From assembly GCA_018333075.1 (NCBI GenBank), contig BORH01000010.1:105448-169447 (forward strand): DNA of 64,000 nucleotides, given 5' to 3'. The notes under the pieces are model-generated. The model saw only the letters and a program-made list of their open reading frames with translations. It had not been told where the DNA came from and searched no databases. The translations under genes and the position numbers were made by a program. Below, in pieces: positions 18,968-29,149 of this stretch (its first letter is position 1; each line of letters opens with the position of its first letter). This stretch comes from Heyndrickxia sporothermodurans (GTDB lineage: Bacteria; Bacillota; Bacilli; Bacillales; Bacillaceae_C).

Positions 18968-20158
18968 TTATTTATTCGCTAATCTCATCACATCTCTTGC
19001 AATCATAACTTCTTCATTTGTCGGAATGACCATCACCTTAACTGGAGAATGGGGATAATTTATAAATGATTCTTTTCCACGGATTTTATTTAGAGAGGGG
19101 TCCCAATATACCCCCATAAATTCTAATCCATGAAGTACTTTAGCACGAATAAGGTCACTATTTTCCCCAATACCCGCAGTAAATATAATGGCATCTACTC
19201 CTGACATTCTTGCAGAATATGAGCCAATATATTTATGAATACGGTTCGCAAAGACTTCTAAAGCTAACTCCGCTCGGTTATTGCCTTGAGCAGCTTCGGA
19301 TTCAATATCACGCAAATCACTTGATAAGCCAGAAACACCTAACATTCCTGATTTTTTATTGAGTACTTCTAGTACTTCATCAGCAGTTTTTCCGGTTTTA
19401 TCCATTATAAAAGGAATTAATGCGGGATCAATATTTCCAGAACGAGTACCCATTGCTACACCAGCTAATGGAGTAAATCCCATAGAGGTATCAATCGATT
19501 TTCCTCCTTCAATCGCAGCAATACTTGCCCCATTTCCTAAATGACAAGATATCAATCTAAGCTGCTCCACTGGTCGTCCAAGCATTTCAGCAGCACGCAT
19601 AGAAACATATTTATGTGAGGTACCATGAAAACCATATTTACGAATTCCATACTTTTTATAATATTCATATGGCAAACTATATAAGTATGAGCTCTCAGGC
19701 ATTGTTTGATGAAACGCTGTATCAAATACCGCTACGGCAGGAACATCCGGCAATGCCGCCTTACAAGCCAATATTCCTGTAATATTTGCTGGATTATGAA
19801 GTGGTGCTAATTCCGATAGCAAAATGAGTTGTTGGATAACCTTTTCTGTAATAAGAACTGAATCATTAAACGTTTCTCCACCATGTACAACCCTATGACC
19901 GATTCCTTCAATTTCGATTAGTGAACGAATAATATGAAGTTCTGTTAATTTATCCAATAATAATTTAATTGCTACTTCATGATTAGGTATATCAATTGTT
20001 TCATTATATTTTTTATCATTTATTGATATGCTGAATTTTGAATTAGGTAATCCAATTCTTTCTATAAGCCCTTTCGTTATTACATTTTCCTCAGGCATCT
20101 CAAATAGTTGAAATTTAAGTGAGGAGCTCCCCGCATTAACTGCTATTATTTTCGCCAT
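18968..20158 (-). CDS. ackA: Acetate kinase
   Basis: Converts acetyl phosphate + ADP to acetate + ATP in overflow metabolism. 396 residues. Motifs: [15 protein letters not shown] at the N-terminus, [10 protein letters not shown] near 90, [10 protein letters not shown] near 144, [12 protein letters not shown] near 177, [14 protein letters not shown] near 206 and [10 protein letters not shown] near 240. Position next to ytxK and tpx is the Bacillus arrangement. No good CcpA cre site was recognised upstream, although ackA is CcpA-activated in B. subtilis. Confidence 0.97.
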   Translation of the reverse strand: MAKIIAVNAGSSSLKFQLFEMPEENVITKGLIERIGLPNSKFSISINDKKYNETIDIPNHEVAIKLLLDKLTELHIIRSLIEIEGIGHRVVHGGETFNDSVLITEKVIQQLILLSELAPLHNPANITGILACKAALPDVPAVAVFDTAFHQTMPESSYLYSLPYEYYKKYGIRKYGFHGTSHKYVSMRAAEMLGRPVEQLRLISCHLGNGASIAAIEGGKSIDTSMGFTPLAGVAMGTRSGNIDPALIPFIMDKTGKTADEVLEVLNKKSGMLGVSGLSSDLRDIESEAAQGNNRAELALEVFANRIHKYIGSYSARMSGVDAIIFTAGIGENSDLIRAKVLHGLEFMGVYWDPSLNKIRGKESFINYPHSPVKVMVIPTNEEVMIARDVMRLANK

Positions 20159-20469
20159 TACTACCGTCCCTTTCCACCATTTGAAATCTTCTATATTTAG
20201 TTACAAAAATTTGACTTTGTTTCGTAACGATAAAATGTTAAATATTTATTAATATAATACCTTTTCAACAATGATTAGAGGAGTTTTTCATAAATTTGAC
20301 AAATTTTTTTAATTACAATTTTAAAACCCCATGGAATAATCACGTTCACTCGATTCCTCATTTTAATGCGCCAAACAGATAATATCAAGCATAAAGAAGA
20401 ATGAAATCGATTTCAAACGGAAGATAGTTTATTCAAATGATTTTGAATTCCATTAGACTTGAAATAAGA

Positions 20470-20653
20470 AAATCGCGGTGCGCCTTGTTCATCGACATAC
20501 TAGGAAAATTGGAGTTCAAATTTTTCCCGCAAGGACTTCGACTGAGATAAAGGAAACGCGGGTGACTTAAAGGCGAATCGATGCCCGCTTATCGTAGGGA
20601 AAAGTCCTGAAGTTCGCTAGTTGATAGGCTGCTTGCGCTAGACATAGCAGACA
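20470..20653. repeat. GC-rich non-coding island, candidate interspersed repeat or structured RNA
   Basis: About 185 bases near 48 percent GC in a ~30 percent GC intergenic gap. There is no open frame of note. Internal complementarity includes CCCGC/GCGGG (around 20527 and 20568), a second GCGGG/CCCGC pairing and AGGACTT/AAGTCCT. The reverse strand, starting ATGTCTAGCGCAAGC, resembles the TGTC(T/C)AGC...GCGC-type dispersed repeats seen in Bacillus and Geobacillus genomes; that link is from memory. Only one copy is seen here. Confidence 0.5.
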
Positions 20654-20706
20654 TTTTTCATAACCTATACTCTTAAAAAAATTTATACTTTCTTATCTTA
20701 TAACAA

Positions 20707-20733
20707 AACAAGTCAGCCTAAGGCTGACTTGTT
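20707..20733 (-). terminator. Terminator after ytxK
   Basis: Perfect 12-bp stem AACAAGTCAGCC/GGCTGACTTGTT with a 3-base loop; it overlaps the ytxK stop codon and is followed on the minus strand by TTGTTAT. Confidence 0.85.
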
Positions 20734-21721
20734 AATTTTTATTTTCCTTAAACCAATGATTGATTTTATCAATCATCTTTTCCATAGCAGATTGATTTGA
20801 TAGAGTCGGAAGGTTAGCTATTAATACTTGCTTTGGTGTTTTTATTTCATCTTTTTTCTTTTGAAGAATCAAGATGCTTTTAGCTGAATTTGAATGTTTA
20901 AACATAGAGATAGGCAGCTGAAGAACACCTTGAATAATAACCTGTTCTGATAAGTATTTATGAAGCTTTGGAGCTTCTTCTGATTCAAACAATCCATTAG
21001 GAATTAGAAAAAATAAATATCCACCCGGTTTAGTATAATTTATGCTTTGTTCAATAAAAAGATGATGGGCATAAGAATGGCCCTTATCAGCTTTAAGCGC
21101 ATATTTTGTTGCTCCATTGTCATTAGGATAATACCCAACCGGCAGATCACTTACAACTACATCTACTGCATCAATAAATAAATTCTCTAATGAATCTTGA
21201 TTAAAGAGCTGTATTGGTTGTCTTTGCAAATTAGCACCAATAAAAGCTAATTTGATAAGTAAATCATCTATATCTACACCATTCGATACAATCTCTTTAT
21301 CCTCAATATGATTTAAAATAGTCGAGACAAGGTTCCCCGTTCCGATAGCAGGATCTAATAGAGAAAAGGTATTTTTCCCTTCAGTAAATTTATTGATTAA
21401 ATAACTCATAAACAATCCAATAGAATCTGGTGTCATTTGGTGATTGGATTGAACACTATCTTTCATTCCTTTTAAAATGGCAAGTTGATATGATTTACGA
21501 ATCTGCTCTTTTGAATATGATTCAAGATTTATTTCTTCATACTTTTTCATCAATCTTTTTTGTGTAAGTTCACTTAATTCATCTTGAATAATATTTTCAT
21601 GAAACAAATTTTCTCCTGTTTCTGCTAGAGCTTCTAAATAAGAACAGTGAAGCTCTTCCTGAAGGATTATAGCAGTTTCATTAAGAACATTAAAAATAGT
21701 TTCCATTGGAGAGACTTTCAT
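20732..21721 (-). CDS. ytxK: Class I SAM-dependent methyltransferase YtxK
   Basis: 329 residues, identical in length to B. subtilis YtxK. N-terminal helical region (~1-95), then an N6-adenine-methylase-like Rossmann domain: LLDPAIGTGNLVSTIL near 120-135 (motif I), NGVDIDDLL near 147, and DLPVGYYP near 191 in place of the DPPY/NPPF catalytic motif. The substrate is unknown. This methyltransferase often sits next to ackA in Firmicutes; in streptococci the homologue ends the comG operon. ATG with GAGGAGG 8 bases upstream. Confidence 0.9.
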   Translation of the reverse strand: MKVSPMETIFNVLNETAIILQEELHCSYLEALAETGENLFHENIIQDELSELTQKRLMKKYEEINLESYSKEQIRKSYQLAILKGMKDSVQSNHQMTPDSIGLFMSYLINKFTEGKNTFSLLDPAIGTGNLVSTILNHIEDKEIVSNGVDIDDLLIKLAFIGANLQRQPIQLFNQDSLENLFIDAVDVVVSDLPVGYYPNDNGATKYALKADKGHSYAHHLFIEQSINYTKPGGYLFFLIPNGLFESEEAPKLHKYLSEQVIIQGVLQLPISMFKHSNSAKSILILQKKKDEIKTPKQVLIANLPTLSNQSAMEKMIDKINHWFKENKN

Positions 21722-21745
21722 TCATTTTTCCTCCTCAACATAAAA

Positions 21746-21764
21746 TCCCCGATTGTATCGGGGA
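21746..21764 (-). terminator. Terminator after tpx
   Basis: TCCCCGA/TCGGGGA stem with a 5-base loop, followed on the minus strand by TTTTATG. It separates tpx from ytxK. Confidence 0.75.
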
Positions 21765-21781
21765 CACTGTAAATCAATAGT

Positions 21782-22282
21782 TTATTTTGCTTGCTTAGCA
21801 GCCTCTATTGCTTTTTCATAATCTGGGTGGGACGTTCCTTCACTAACATACTCAGTATATACTACTTTATCTTGACTATCGATAACGAAAACAGAGCGAG
21901 CTAGTAAACGCAATTCTTTCATTATAACCCCATACGCCTCACCAAATGAAAGATCCCGATGATCCGATAATGTCTGAACATTTTCAAGACCACTGCTAGC
22001 ACACCAACGACTTTGGGCAAATGGCAGATCGACTGAGATAGTCAAAACTTCAACATTATCTAATTTTGATGCTTCTTCATTAAAACGACGTGTTTGGGCA
22101 TCACAAACTCCAGTATCAATTGAAGGTACTACACTGATTAAACGTATTTTCCCTTTAGTATCATTTAATGTTACTTCAGATAAGTCATTTGCTAATACTG
22201 TGAAATTTGGAGCTGTATCACCTACATTTACTTCATTTCCGAGCACAGTTACTGGGTTTCCTTTAAATGTAATGTTCGCCAT
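21782..22282 (-). CDS. tpx: Thiol peroxidase
   Basis: Thioredoxin-dependent 2-Cys peroxidase that removes hydrogen peroxide and organic hydroperoxides. 166 residues. Peroxidatic Cys in [16 protein letters not shown] near 60 and resolving Cys in [13 protein letters not shown] near 94, the atypical 2-Cys Tpx pattern. N-terminal [12 protein letters not shown] and [10 protein letters not shown] are typical. ATG preceded by AAAAGGAGGAAT. Own terminator downstream. Confidence 0.97.
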   Translation of the reverse strand: MANITFKGNPVTVLGNEVNVGDTAPNFTVLANDLSEVTLNDTKGKIRLISVVPSIDTGVCDAQTRRFNEEASKLDNVEVLTISVDLPFAQSRWCASSGLENVQTLSDHRDLSFGEAYGVIMKELRLLARSVFVIDSQDKVVYTEYVSEGTSHPDYEKAIEAAKQAK

Positions 22283-22384
22283 AATAAAATTCCTCCTTTT
22301 ATGTATGCTTTTTTATTATGCTATTAAAAAAAGCATCAATGTTTCTATGTTTATCATACTGAACTCTTTCGTATTTTTCCAATT

Positions 22385-22410
22385 AAAAACTCGCCAAATG
22401 GCGAGTTTTT
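22385..22410. terminator. Bidirectional terminator after ytfJ
   Basis: AAAAACTCGCC/GGCGAGTTTTT, 11-bp stem with a 4-base loop, A- and T-runs on either side. It overlaps the end of ytfJ. Confidence 0.85.
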
Positions 22411-22882
22411 AAAAATCAAAGTCTTGTTTTTGATTTGTAGGCTGATGATTTTTCCATCCAGTCGAATCGGTGTTTTGATTATTTTTCTTTATCATCGATT
22501 GGATTTTATCGACAACACTTGGTGCTACATCTAATATTTTTTCAAGTAGGTGAGTGTTCTCATCAAGATGAAGCATTTTAACTCCTTGAGAATTAACGAT
22601 AAGAAACGCAATTGGAGTTATAGATACACCACCACCACTCCCACCACCAAATGGCAGTTCGGATTTATCACCTTGTTGTTGACTTTGATTCGATCCAGAT
22701 TGACCATTTACATTAAATTGGCTCCCACCCGCAGCAAATCCAAACCCTACTTTCGAAACCGTTAAAATTACACTTCCATCAGGGGTTTCAACTGGATCCC
22801 CAATAATTGTATTTACATCAATCATTTCCTTTAAATTTTCCATTGCAGCTGTCATTAGTCCTTCGATTGGATGCTCACTCAT
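22409..22882 (-). CDS. ytfJ: GerW family sporulation protein YtfJ
   Basis: 157 residues from the ATG at 22882 (MSEHPIEGLMTAAMENLKEM), picked over an upstream in-frame ATG at 22900 because AGGAGG lies 6 bases before it. Conserved VNTIIGDPVETPDGSVILTVSKVGFGFAAGGS and GGGSGGGVSITPIAFLIV blocks define the YtfJ/GerW family, needed in B. subtilis for normal nutrient germination. A QSGSNQSQQQGDKSELPFGGG linker sits between the two blocks. Transcribed after ytfI (21-base gap). Confidence 0.9.
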   Translation of the reverse strand: MSEHPIEGLMTAAMENLKEMIDVNTIIGDPVETPDGSVILTVSKVGFGFAAGGSQFNVNGQSGSNQSQQQGDKSELPFGGGSGGGVSITPIAFLIVNSQGVKMLHLDENTHLLEKILDVAPSVVDKIQSMIKKNNQNTDSTGWKNHQPTNQKQDFDF

Positions 22883-22903
22883 CATAATCCTCCTAACCAT
22901 AGT

Positions 22904-23581
22904 TTACAAAGATTGCTTTGATTGGTTTTTCGATACCATTGAAAGTTGTTTTGTTTTGAAAGATCCCTTTCCGCCTCTCCAAAACTTAAATATTTTTAAT
23001 CCTGCTAGAATAGCATTCCCGATTCGAATTTTAAACATACATTTTAATACAGTTTCCGATTTCGGTATTTGAAAGGAAGGAGTAACAGTATAATCAGGAA
23101 ACTCCAATAGGTTCATATATTTACTAAGTAAACCAATAATCAAAGCTTTTACAGACCAAACAACCCCAATTAGTTTCCCTGTTGTAGCTGCATCCTTAAC
23201 GCCTACATTAGAATGCCATTCAAACTTTGTAATCTTAACTGTTTTTAAAAATTTCCGAATGACAATTTTCAAGCCAAAAATATGCTCAATTAGCTCTTTA
23301 TAGTCTGAAAACTGATCTGAAATATCCTTGGGCGTTATTTCTGAATGGTTATGTCCTCCTGCACTAGTTTTTTTCTCAAAAGTAATAGTAGGTTCATCTT
23401 TTTCTACTTTAATAGTAGGAACCTTTACTTTATAACGTATAAACTTCCATATAATAAATTGAACTCTTAAATGGTCATCATCCATTTTGTGAGTATAGTC
23501 AATTAAAATTGTAATCGTAGTAAACCAAATAATGAACAATAGTAAGATACAAATACCAATTATAATAGAGGCCACGATCAT
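22904..23581 (-). CDS. ytfI: DUF2953 protein YtfI
   Basis: 225 residues: one N-terminal membrane helix (~4-24), then a soluble domain containing VKITKFEWHSNVGVKDAATTGKLIGVVWSVKALIIGLL, the conserved core of DUF2953. It pairs with ytfJ, as in B. subtilis, which suggests a sporulation-related role, but the function is unknown. A GTG two codons in (23575) has better spacing from GAGGA than the ATG used here, so the start may shift by two codons. Confidence 0.82.
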   Translation of the reverse strand: MIVASIIIGICILLLFIIWFTTITILIDYTHKMDDDHLRVQFIIWKFIRYKVKVPTIKVEKDEPTITFEKKTSAGGHNHSEITPKDISDQFSDYKELIEHIFGLKIVIRKFLKTVKITKFEWHSNVGVKDAATTGKLIGVVWSVKALIIGLLSKYMNLLEFPDYTVTPSFQIPKSETVLKCMFKIRIGNAILAGLKIFKFWRGGKGSFKTKQLSMVSKNQSKQSL

Positions 23582-23669
23582 TTCCTCACAACCTTTCAGC
23601 CTTCCATTATTTCCTTAAACAAAAAAAATAAACCCACTCTTCAGCAGGTTAATTTAGTGAAATCCTCTT

Positions 23670-24212
23670 TTAAAATGTGGGCTTCGGATGAAATGGTTTA
23701 AGTGATCGTTCGTGAATAACTGTTGTATCAGCAAATATATCATGCAAGCCTTGTTTACTCGGTGTAAAAGCAATAAGTATATATAAAATTTTTAAAAATG
23801 AAGAAATATATCTCCCTATCCCTTCTCTAAATAAGATGGTACTCCATGAAAGCTTTTCTTCTTTTAAGGAAATGACCTTCAAACCAAATACCATTTTTCC
23901 AATTGTTGCATGAAAATATTTTGTCATTAAGATAAAGTACAAATAAAATATTACTGCTCCAGCAATGGTGTATGGGGAGAACAATGAATCTCCTTGCATG
24001 GAGATATCTGCTATTCTAAATACCGGCTTTACAATTAGTCGATTGATACTTGCAATGACTAATATATCTAATAAATATGCCCAAAACCTCATCCAAAATC
24101 CAGCAAAGAATAAATCTTGGATGGTAGCTTTTTTCTCCAAAGCAACATTTTCTATTTGGTTTAGGGAATTCTCATTTATTTGCTGACTCGTGCTATTTTG
24201 TTCTTCAGTCAT
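23670..24212 (-). CDS. yteJ: RDD family membrane protein, YteJ-like
   Basis: 180 residues. After a hydrophilic N-terminus (~1-30) comes FAGFWMRFWAYLLDILVIASINRLIV, the RDD-domain first helix (here WRxWAYLLD), and two more hydrophobic segments (~75-100 and ~140-155) with IGKMVFGLKVISL. RDD proteins are small membrane proteins of mostly unknown role. It lies 11 bases after sppA on the same strand, the yteI-yteJ arrangement of B. subtilis, in which YteJ inhibits SppA. Confidence 0.85.
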   Translation of the reverse strand: MTEEQNSTSQQINENSLNQIENVALEKKATIQDLFFAGFWMRFWAYLLDILVIASINRLIVKPVFRIADISMQGDSLFSPYTIAGAVIFYLYFILMTKYFHATIGKMVFGLKVISLKEEKLSWSTILFREGIGRYISSFLKILYILIAFTPSKQGLHDIFADTTVIHERSLKPFHPKPTF

Positions 24213-24223
24213 CGAAATCCCCC

Positions 24224-25234
24224 CTATTCCGAATAAATATACATAAGTCTAGGGGCATTGGGTTGGGATAATAATTTTGTCAATCCTGTAATATCCGCTT
24301 CTTTCCCCATCATTTTTTGAGCTGCCATTGAAAATAAAGACGAAAGCCCTCCAGTAGCGCTGTAACGAACAACCTCTGCATTTTCTAAATGAAAGTCCTT
24401 ACGAACATTTTTAATGACATCATCCAAATAACCGAAGTCATCAATTAAATTTAGTTCCTTCGCTTGTCTGCCATCATAAACTCGTCCATCTGCCAATTTC
24501 CTAACGTTTTTCTCTGACATATGTCTTCCTTGAGCAATGACATTTACAAATCCATTATAGGAGTTATCCACCATTTTTTGAATGATTTTTTTCTCTTCGG
24601 CTGTCATCTTACGTGAAGGACTCATAATATCTTTGTATGGTCCACTCTTAATAGTCACAAAGTCAACGCCAAAGTTTTTTGCTAATTCAGAGTAGTTAAC
24701 GCCTTGCATGATGACTCCTAATGATCCTGTCATTGTTTCAGGTGTTGCATAAATTTTTTTTGCTGGTGTTGATATGTAATATCCACCCGATGCTGCTGTT
24801 GCTCCCATTGATACATATACAGGCTTCTTCGTTTCTTTTTGAATTTCAACTATTTTATCATGTATTTCTGCAGATTCAACAACCCCACCACCTGGAGAAT
24901 TAACTCGTAATATTATTGCTTTAACCTCACGATTATCCTTCACATAGTTTAATTGCTTCATAAAATCTTTATGATTATAACTTCCACTATTAAGCAAAGA
25001 ATTACTGCTTCCGGTATCCTGAATTACCCCTTCCACTTCTAGGACCGCGATTTTTTGAAAATCATCCCCATCCTCAACAATCTCTTCAGTAAAGTCGTCT
25101 GTTGGTGATACAAACATTTCATCAAATAGTTTAGTAAAATCAGTTGTAAATGCAATACTTGCAATATTTACTATGATTGACACACCAAATAGAAAAACTG
25201 CTATTCCTAAAGCAGCCCATCTTTTTTTATTCAT
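24224..25234 (-). CDS. sppA: Signal peptide peptidase SppA
   Basis: Membrane-bound serine protease that degrades cleaved signal peptides. 336 residues: one N-terminal membrane helix (~7-28), then the ClpP-like domain. The catalytic Ser lies in [12 protein letters not shown] near 150 and the Lys in [13 protein letters not shown] near 200; [18 protein letters not shown] and [12 protein letters not shown] flank them. AAGGAGGGG precedes the ATG. The RDD gene follows at once. Confidence 0.95.
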   Translation of the reverse strand: MNKKRWAALGIAVFLFGVSIIVNIASIAFTTDFTKLFDEMFVSPTDDFTEEIVEDGDDFQKIAVLEVEGVIQDTGSSNSLLNSGSYNHKDFMKQLNYVKDNREVKAIILRVNSPGGGVVESAEIHDKIVEIQKETKKPVYVSMGATAASGGYYISTPAKKIYATPETMTGSLGVIMQGVNYSELAKNFGVDFVTIKSGPYKDIMSPSRKMTAEEKKIIQKMVDNSYNGFVNVIAQGRHMSEKNVRKLADGRVYDGRQAKELNLIDDFGYLDDVIKNVRKDFHLENAEVVRYSATGGLSSLFSMAAQKMMGKEADITGLTKLLSQPNAPRLMYIYSE

Positions 25235-25440
25235 TAGGTCCCCTCCTTTAATACCTTATCCTTTATAGATTTATATGCATTATAAATATTATGGAATGTT
25301 TATTAAATATTTTCTACAACTTTATTTGTACGCCCCGTATTACAAAAAGTTTCATAGAAATGATAAACTAAATATACTAGCTATGGCAAAAAATCTAAAG
25401 AAATTTCAACTAAAATTTAGTACGAAAAGGGAGATAAGCT

Positions 25441-26232
25441 ATGTCAGAGCGTAGAAATGTTTACTTTTATTACAGTGGATCACAAGTAAAGATTGAATTA
25501 TTAATAAAAACAGCTATCGAATATGATTTTAAAATTGTCGATGATTCCAAAGATGCAAATATAATAATAAGCATAGGCAGTGATGGAACTTTTTTACAAG
25601 CAGTTCGTAAAACTGGATTCAGACAAGATTGTCTTTATGTAGGTGTTTCGTCAAAGGATCGTTTAGGAATGTACTGTGATTTTCATATTGATGATATTGA
25701 AGAAATGATTGAAGCAATGAAACTAGCAAAGATTGAGGTACGTAAATATCCAATTATCCAAGTAGATATAGATCAACAAGGCTCTTTTTTCTGTTTGAAT
25801 GAATTCAGTATCCGTTCTGCAATCATAAAAACATTTGTTATGGATGTATTTATTGATGATCTTCATTTTGAAACCTTTAGAGGTGATGGCATGCTAATTG
25901 CAACACCTACTGGAAGTTCAGCATATAATAAATCTGTAAACGGTGCCATTGTCGATCCATTACTCCCATGTCTCCAAGTTAATGAAATCGCATCATTAAA
26001 TAATAACCAATACCGAACTCTCGGCTCTCCATTTATTCTAAGTGGAGACAGAAGGCTATCCTTAAAGGTAGTCCAAACTGGGAATGATTATCCAACGATG
26101 GGAATGGATAACGAGGCACTCAGTATCCGGCATGTTGAAAAAATAGAAATTGTATTAAGCGATAAAAAAATTAAGACGGTAAAATTAAAAGACAATTCAT
26201 TTTGGGAAAAAGTCAAGCGGGTATTTTTGTAA
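25441..26232 (+). CDS. nadF2: NAD kinase (second type, YtdI-like)
   Basis: Phosphorylates NAD to NADP. 263 residues. Motifs: SIGSDGTFLQAVRKTGF near 42-57 (the GGDGT nucleotide motif as GSDGT), ECx-free LNEFSIRS near 118 and the substrate motif ATPTGSSAYNKSVNGAIVDP near 154-173. It is the shorter Bacillus paralogue called PpnKB/YtdI. GGGAGAT precedes the ATG. Confidence 0.93.
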   Translation: MSERRNVYFYYSGSQVKIELLIKTAIEYDFKIVDDSKDANIIISIGSDGTFLQAVRKTGFRQDCLYVGVSSKDRLGMYCDFHIDDIEEMIEAMKLAKIEVRKYPIIQVDIDQQGSFFCLNEFSIRSAIIKTFVMDVFIDDLHFETFRGDGMLIATPTGSSAYNKSVNGAIVDPLLPCLQVNEIASLNNNQYRTLGSPFILSGDRRLSLKVVQTGNDYPTMGMDNEALSIRHVEKIEIVLSDKKIKTVKLKDNSFWEKVKRVFL

Positions 26233-26251
26233 ATTACCACGAATATTAAAG

Positions 26252-26281
26252 GGCAGTCCATGTCAAGCTTTTCGGACTGCC
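26252..26281. terminator. Hairpin between nadF2 and rarD
   Basis: GGCAGTCC/GGACTGCC with a 14-base internal loop, between two convergent stops. T-tracts are poor, so termination strength is uncertain. Confidence 0.5.
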
Positions 26282-26294
26282 TATTAAGCTGCTA

Positions 26295-27224
26295 TTAAGC
26301 AGTGAAACTTTTATCTTTTTTTATTCGATTGGTCAAGCTAACAAACCATTTTGAGCTGCCGATTGAAATAACTAAAGCTGCGATCCATATACAAATGAAT
26401 GCTAGCATATGAACGGTACTAAAATGTTCACCGTAAACAAGTACTCCAAGAAAAAGCATAATTGTTGGAGCAATATATTGGAGGAATCCTAATAAATACA
26501 GTGGAATTTTTTGAGCACCTTTTGCAAAAAAAAGCAATGGTATGGCTGTCGCAGCTCCAGCACCAATTAATAGTAAATCAACTTTTGGAGATCCGTTAAT
26601 AAACGAAAAGTTTCCTTTAACCATAAGATAAAGCATATAGAAAAATGCTAGAGGAGCAACGGTCATCGTTTCAAGAGTTAAACCTATTGAAGAATCAACC
26701 TTTATTACTTTTTTTACTAACCCGTAAAGTCCAAAAGAGATTGCTAAACTAAATGAAATCCATGGGAATCTTCCATAGGAAAAGGTTAATATAAATACCC
26801 CTACTGCAGCGATACAAAAAGAAATAATTTGTACTTTATTAACACGCTCTTTTAGAATAAACACACCTAGCAGAATACTAATTAATGGATTAATATAGTA
26901 TCCTAGACTCGTTTCTACAATGTGATTTGCATTAACTGCCCAAATATAAATAAACCAGTTTGCGGTTATTAATAATGAGGCAGTTATGAGAGAAACGAAT
27001 ACCTTTTTATTTATTTTTATTTCCTTCAATGTTTGAATAAAGAATCCCCATTTTTTTGTTACTATTAGGAGACAAAGCATAAAAATGAACGACCAAAAAA
27101 TTCGATTGGCTAAAATCTCTTCCGCTGAAATATGATTTAACCACTTCCAATACATCGGAAGTATTCCCCAAACGATATATGAAAAGGCAGCATAAAAAAT
27201 TCCAATTTTCTCATCCTGTTTCAT
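26295..27224 (-). CDS. rarD: EamA family transporter RarD
   Basis: Drug/metabolite-transporter superfamily permease with about ten hydrophobic helices over 309 residues in two EamA repeats. N-terminal KIGIFYAAFSYIVWGILPMYWKWL, the EILANRIFWSFIFM block and GYYINPLISILLGVFILKER near 110-130 are typical of RarD (once described as a chloramphenicol-sensitive protein). The substrate is not known. Confidence 0.9.
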   Translation of the reverse strand: MKQDEKIGIFYAAFSYIVWGILPMYWKWLNHISAEEILANRIFWSFIFMLCLLIVTKKWGFFIQTLKEIKINKKVFVSLITASLLITANWFIYIWAVNANHIVETSLGYYINPLISILLGVFILKERVNKVQIISFCIAAVGVFILTFSYGRFPWISFSLAISFGLYGLVKKVIKVDSSIGLTLETMTVAPLAFFYMLYLMVKGNFSFINGSPKVDLLLIGAGAATAIPLLFFAKGAQKIPLYLLGFLQYIAPTIMLFLGVLVYGEHFSTVHMLAFICIWIAALVISIGSSKWFVSLTNRIKKDKSFTA

Positions 27225-27340
27225 CTGATGTGCCTCAATTCTTTAGATTTTCGAAACAATAAAACTATTTTAAAATGAAAATATAATAAATACAATCCTT
27301 TTTTATTTATTTATTATGCATATAAATAATAATTTGAAAT

Positions 27341-27373
27341 AAAAGAACAGATAGCTGTTCTATCTGTTCTTTT
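27341..27373 (-). terminator. Terminator after the acyl-CoA synthetase gene
   Basis: Perfect 14-bp stem AAAAGAACAGATAG/CTATCTGTTCTTTT with a 5-base loop. Strong, and usable on both strands. Confidence 0.88.
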
Positions 27374-27394
27374 AATCAAATTAAACTTATCCCA

Positions 27395-28975
27395 TTATTT
27401 GATTTTTTGCAGTTCCTGTAAACGAAGCTCAACTCTTCTAATCTTTCCTGAGGTGGTTTTTGGAAGCTCATGAATAAATTCTATTTCTCGCGGATATTTA
27501 TAAGGTGCTGTTAAGTTCTTTACATGATTCTGTAATGTCTTAACTAAGTCAGGATTTTCGGAATTAATCCCATCTTGTAGAACGATAAACGCTTTTACAA
27601 TGTTTCCTCGTATTTCATCAGGGCTTGCAACGACTGCACATTCCTTTACAAATGGATGTTTAACTAATGCATCTTCTACTTCAAAAGGACCGATTGTATA
27701 TCCTGAACTAATAATGATATCATCACCGCGCCCTTCAAACCATAAATACCCTTCTTCATCCACTTTAGCTTTATCTCCAGTTATATAATAATCCCCTCGA
27801 AATTGCATGGCCGTTCTTTCAGGATCCTTATAATAATTTTTAAACAAGGCAGGTGTTTCTATATGTACCGCAATGTCACCAACTTCACCAACTTTACATG
27901 GTACTCCATGTTCGTCAATCACTTCTACGCGATTTCCCGGTGTAGGTTTTCCCATTGAACCAGGCTTTAGTTCCATTTCTTTTGTAATTCCAACTAAAAG
28001 CGTATTTTCCGTCTGGCCATACCCATCACGAACATTAATATGAAAATGCTTTTTAAACGTATCAATTACCTCTCTATTTAAAGGTTCACCAGCAGAAACT
28101 GCACTATGAATATGCTTTAACTGGTATTGTTCTAAATGATCAACTTTTGCCATCAAGCGGTATTCTGTTGGGGTACAGCACAACACATTTACTTTATATT
28201 TATCTAGCAGCTGTAAATATACCTTTGGTTCAAACTTTCCGTTGTAGACAAAGCCTGTCGCTCCTGATCCTAAGACAGATAAAAACGGACTCCAAATCCA
28301 CTTTTGCCAACCAGGTCCCGCAGTTGCCCAGACGATATCATTTTCTTTAATGCATAGCCAATGCGGTGCTGCCGTTCTTAAATGTGCATACCCCCATCCA
28401 TGAGTATGTACAACCCCTTTTGGATTCCCAGTTGTTCCAGAGGTATAAGATAAAAACGCCATATCATTTTGTGAGGTTTGAGCCATTTCCAAAGAGTGTT
28501 TAGCACTATCAGCCAATTCACTCAGATTTAACCAATTATCCACTTTTTTACCGATGACAAATCGCTTTAAATGAATAGATTCCTCTACTTGATCAATTTG
28601 TTCAACATATGGGAAGTAGGAAATAACCCCCTTTACATCTCCATGTACCATTCGGTATTGTAAATCTTTTGATTTAAGCATTTCCGAACATGGGATAACG
28701 ACCATTCCAGCTTTTAAAGCGGCCAAATAAACTTGATATGCTTCGATCACTCTAGGAACAATAATAAGAACGGTATCCCCTTTTTGAAGCCCATGCTCTA
28801 ATAAAGTATTACCAATTTGATTAACCCTAGTAATTAATTCTGCATAGGTAATTTCCTTTGTTTCACCTCTATCATTTTCCCATTTTATTGCAATTTTTTC
28901 TTGATTCGACGCATATTTCTCAATCTCTTCTACAATATTGTAAACTTCAGGTGCTAATAAGTCTTTACGCTCCAT
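27395..28975 (-). CDS. AMP-forming acyl-CoA synthetase, MACS type (YtcI-like)
   Basis: Activates a carboxylic acid with ATP and CoA. 526 residues from the ATG at 28975 (GGAGGGG upstream; the frame extends to a poorer TTG at 28993). Motifs: FLSYTSGTTGNPKGVVHTH near 165 (A3), DGYGQTENTLLVG near 315, GDIAVHIET, YYITGDKAKVDEEGYLWFEGRGDDIIISSGY near 395-425 and the terminal LPKTTSGKIRRVELR near 505, whose Lys is the usual acetylation target. Medium-chain or aromatic acids are likely substrates. Confidence 0.9.
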   Translation of the reverse strand: MERKDLLAPEVYNIVEEIEKYASNQEKIAIKWENDRGETKEITYAELITRVNQIGNTLLEHGLQKGDTVLIIVPRVIEAYQVYLAALKAGMVVIPCSEMLKSKDLQYRMVHGDVKGVISYFPYVEQIDQVEESIHLKRFVIGKKVDNWLNLSELADSAKHSLEMAQTSQNDMAFLSYTSGTTGNPKGVVHTHGWGYAHLRTAAPHWLCIKENDIVWATAGPGWQKWIWSPFLSVLGSGATGFVYNGKFEPKVYLQLLDKYKVNVLCCTPTEYRLMAKVDHLEQYQLKHIHSAVSAGEPLNREVIDTFKKHFHINVRDGYGQTENTLLVGITKEMELKPGSMGKPTPGNRVEVIDEHGVPCKVGEVGDIAVHIETPALFKNYYKDPERTAMQFRGDYYITGDKAKVDEEGYLWFEGRGDDIIISSGYTIGPFEVEDALVKHPFVKECAVVASPDEIRGNIVKAFIVLQDGINSENPDLVKTLQNHVKNLTAPYKYPREIEFIHELPKTTSGKIRRVELRLQELQKIK

Positions 28976-29109
28976 TAAGCTTCCCCTCCACAAATATGCT
29001 TAATAACTTTATTAAAGATCAAAACTTACGTCTTATTATACTAAATAATCACAAAATTAAAAAATAATATGTTAAATACAATTAAAGATTTAATAAAAAT
29101 GAAAAAAGA

Positions 29110-29129
29110 GAAGCGAATTTCTTCGCTTC
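29110..29129 (-). terminator. Terminator after the SASP gene
   Basis: GAAGCGAA/TTCGCTTC with a 4-base loop, followed on the minus strand by CTCTTTTTTC. Confidence 0.85.
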
Positions 29130-29149
29130 CCTTAAGCCATATTATTTAA

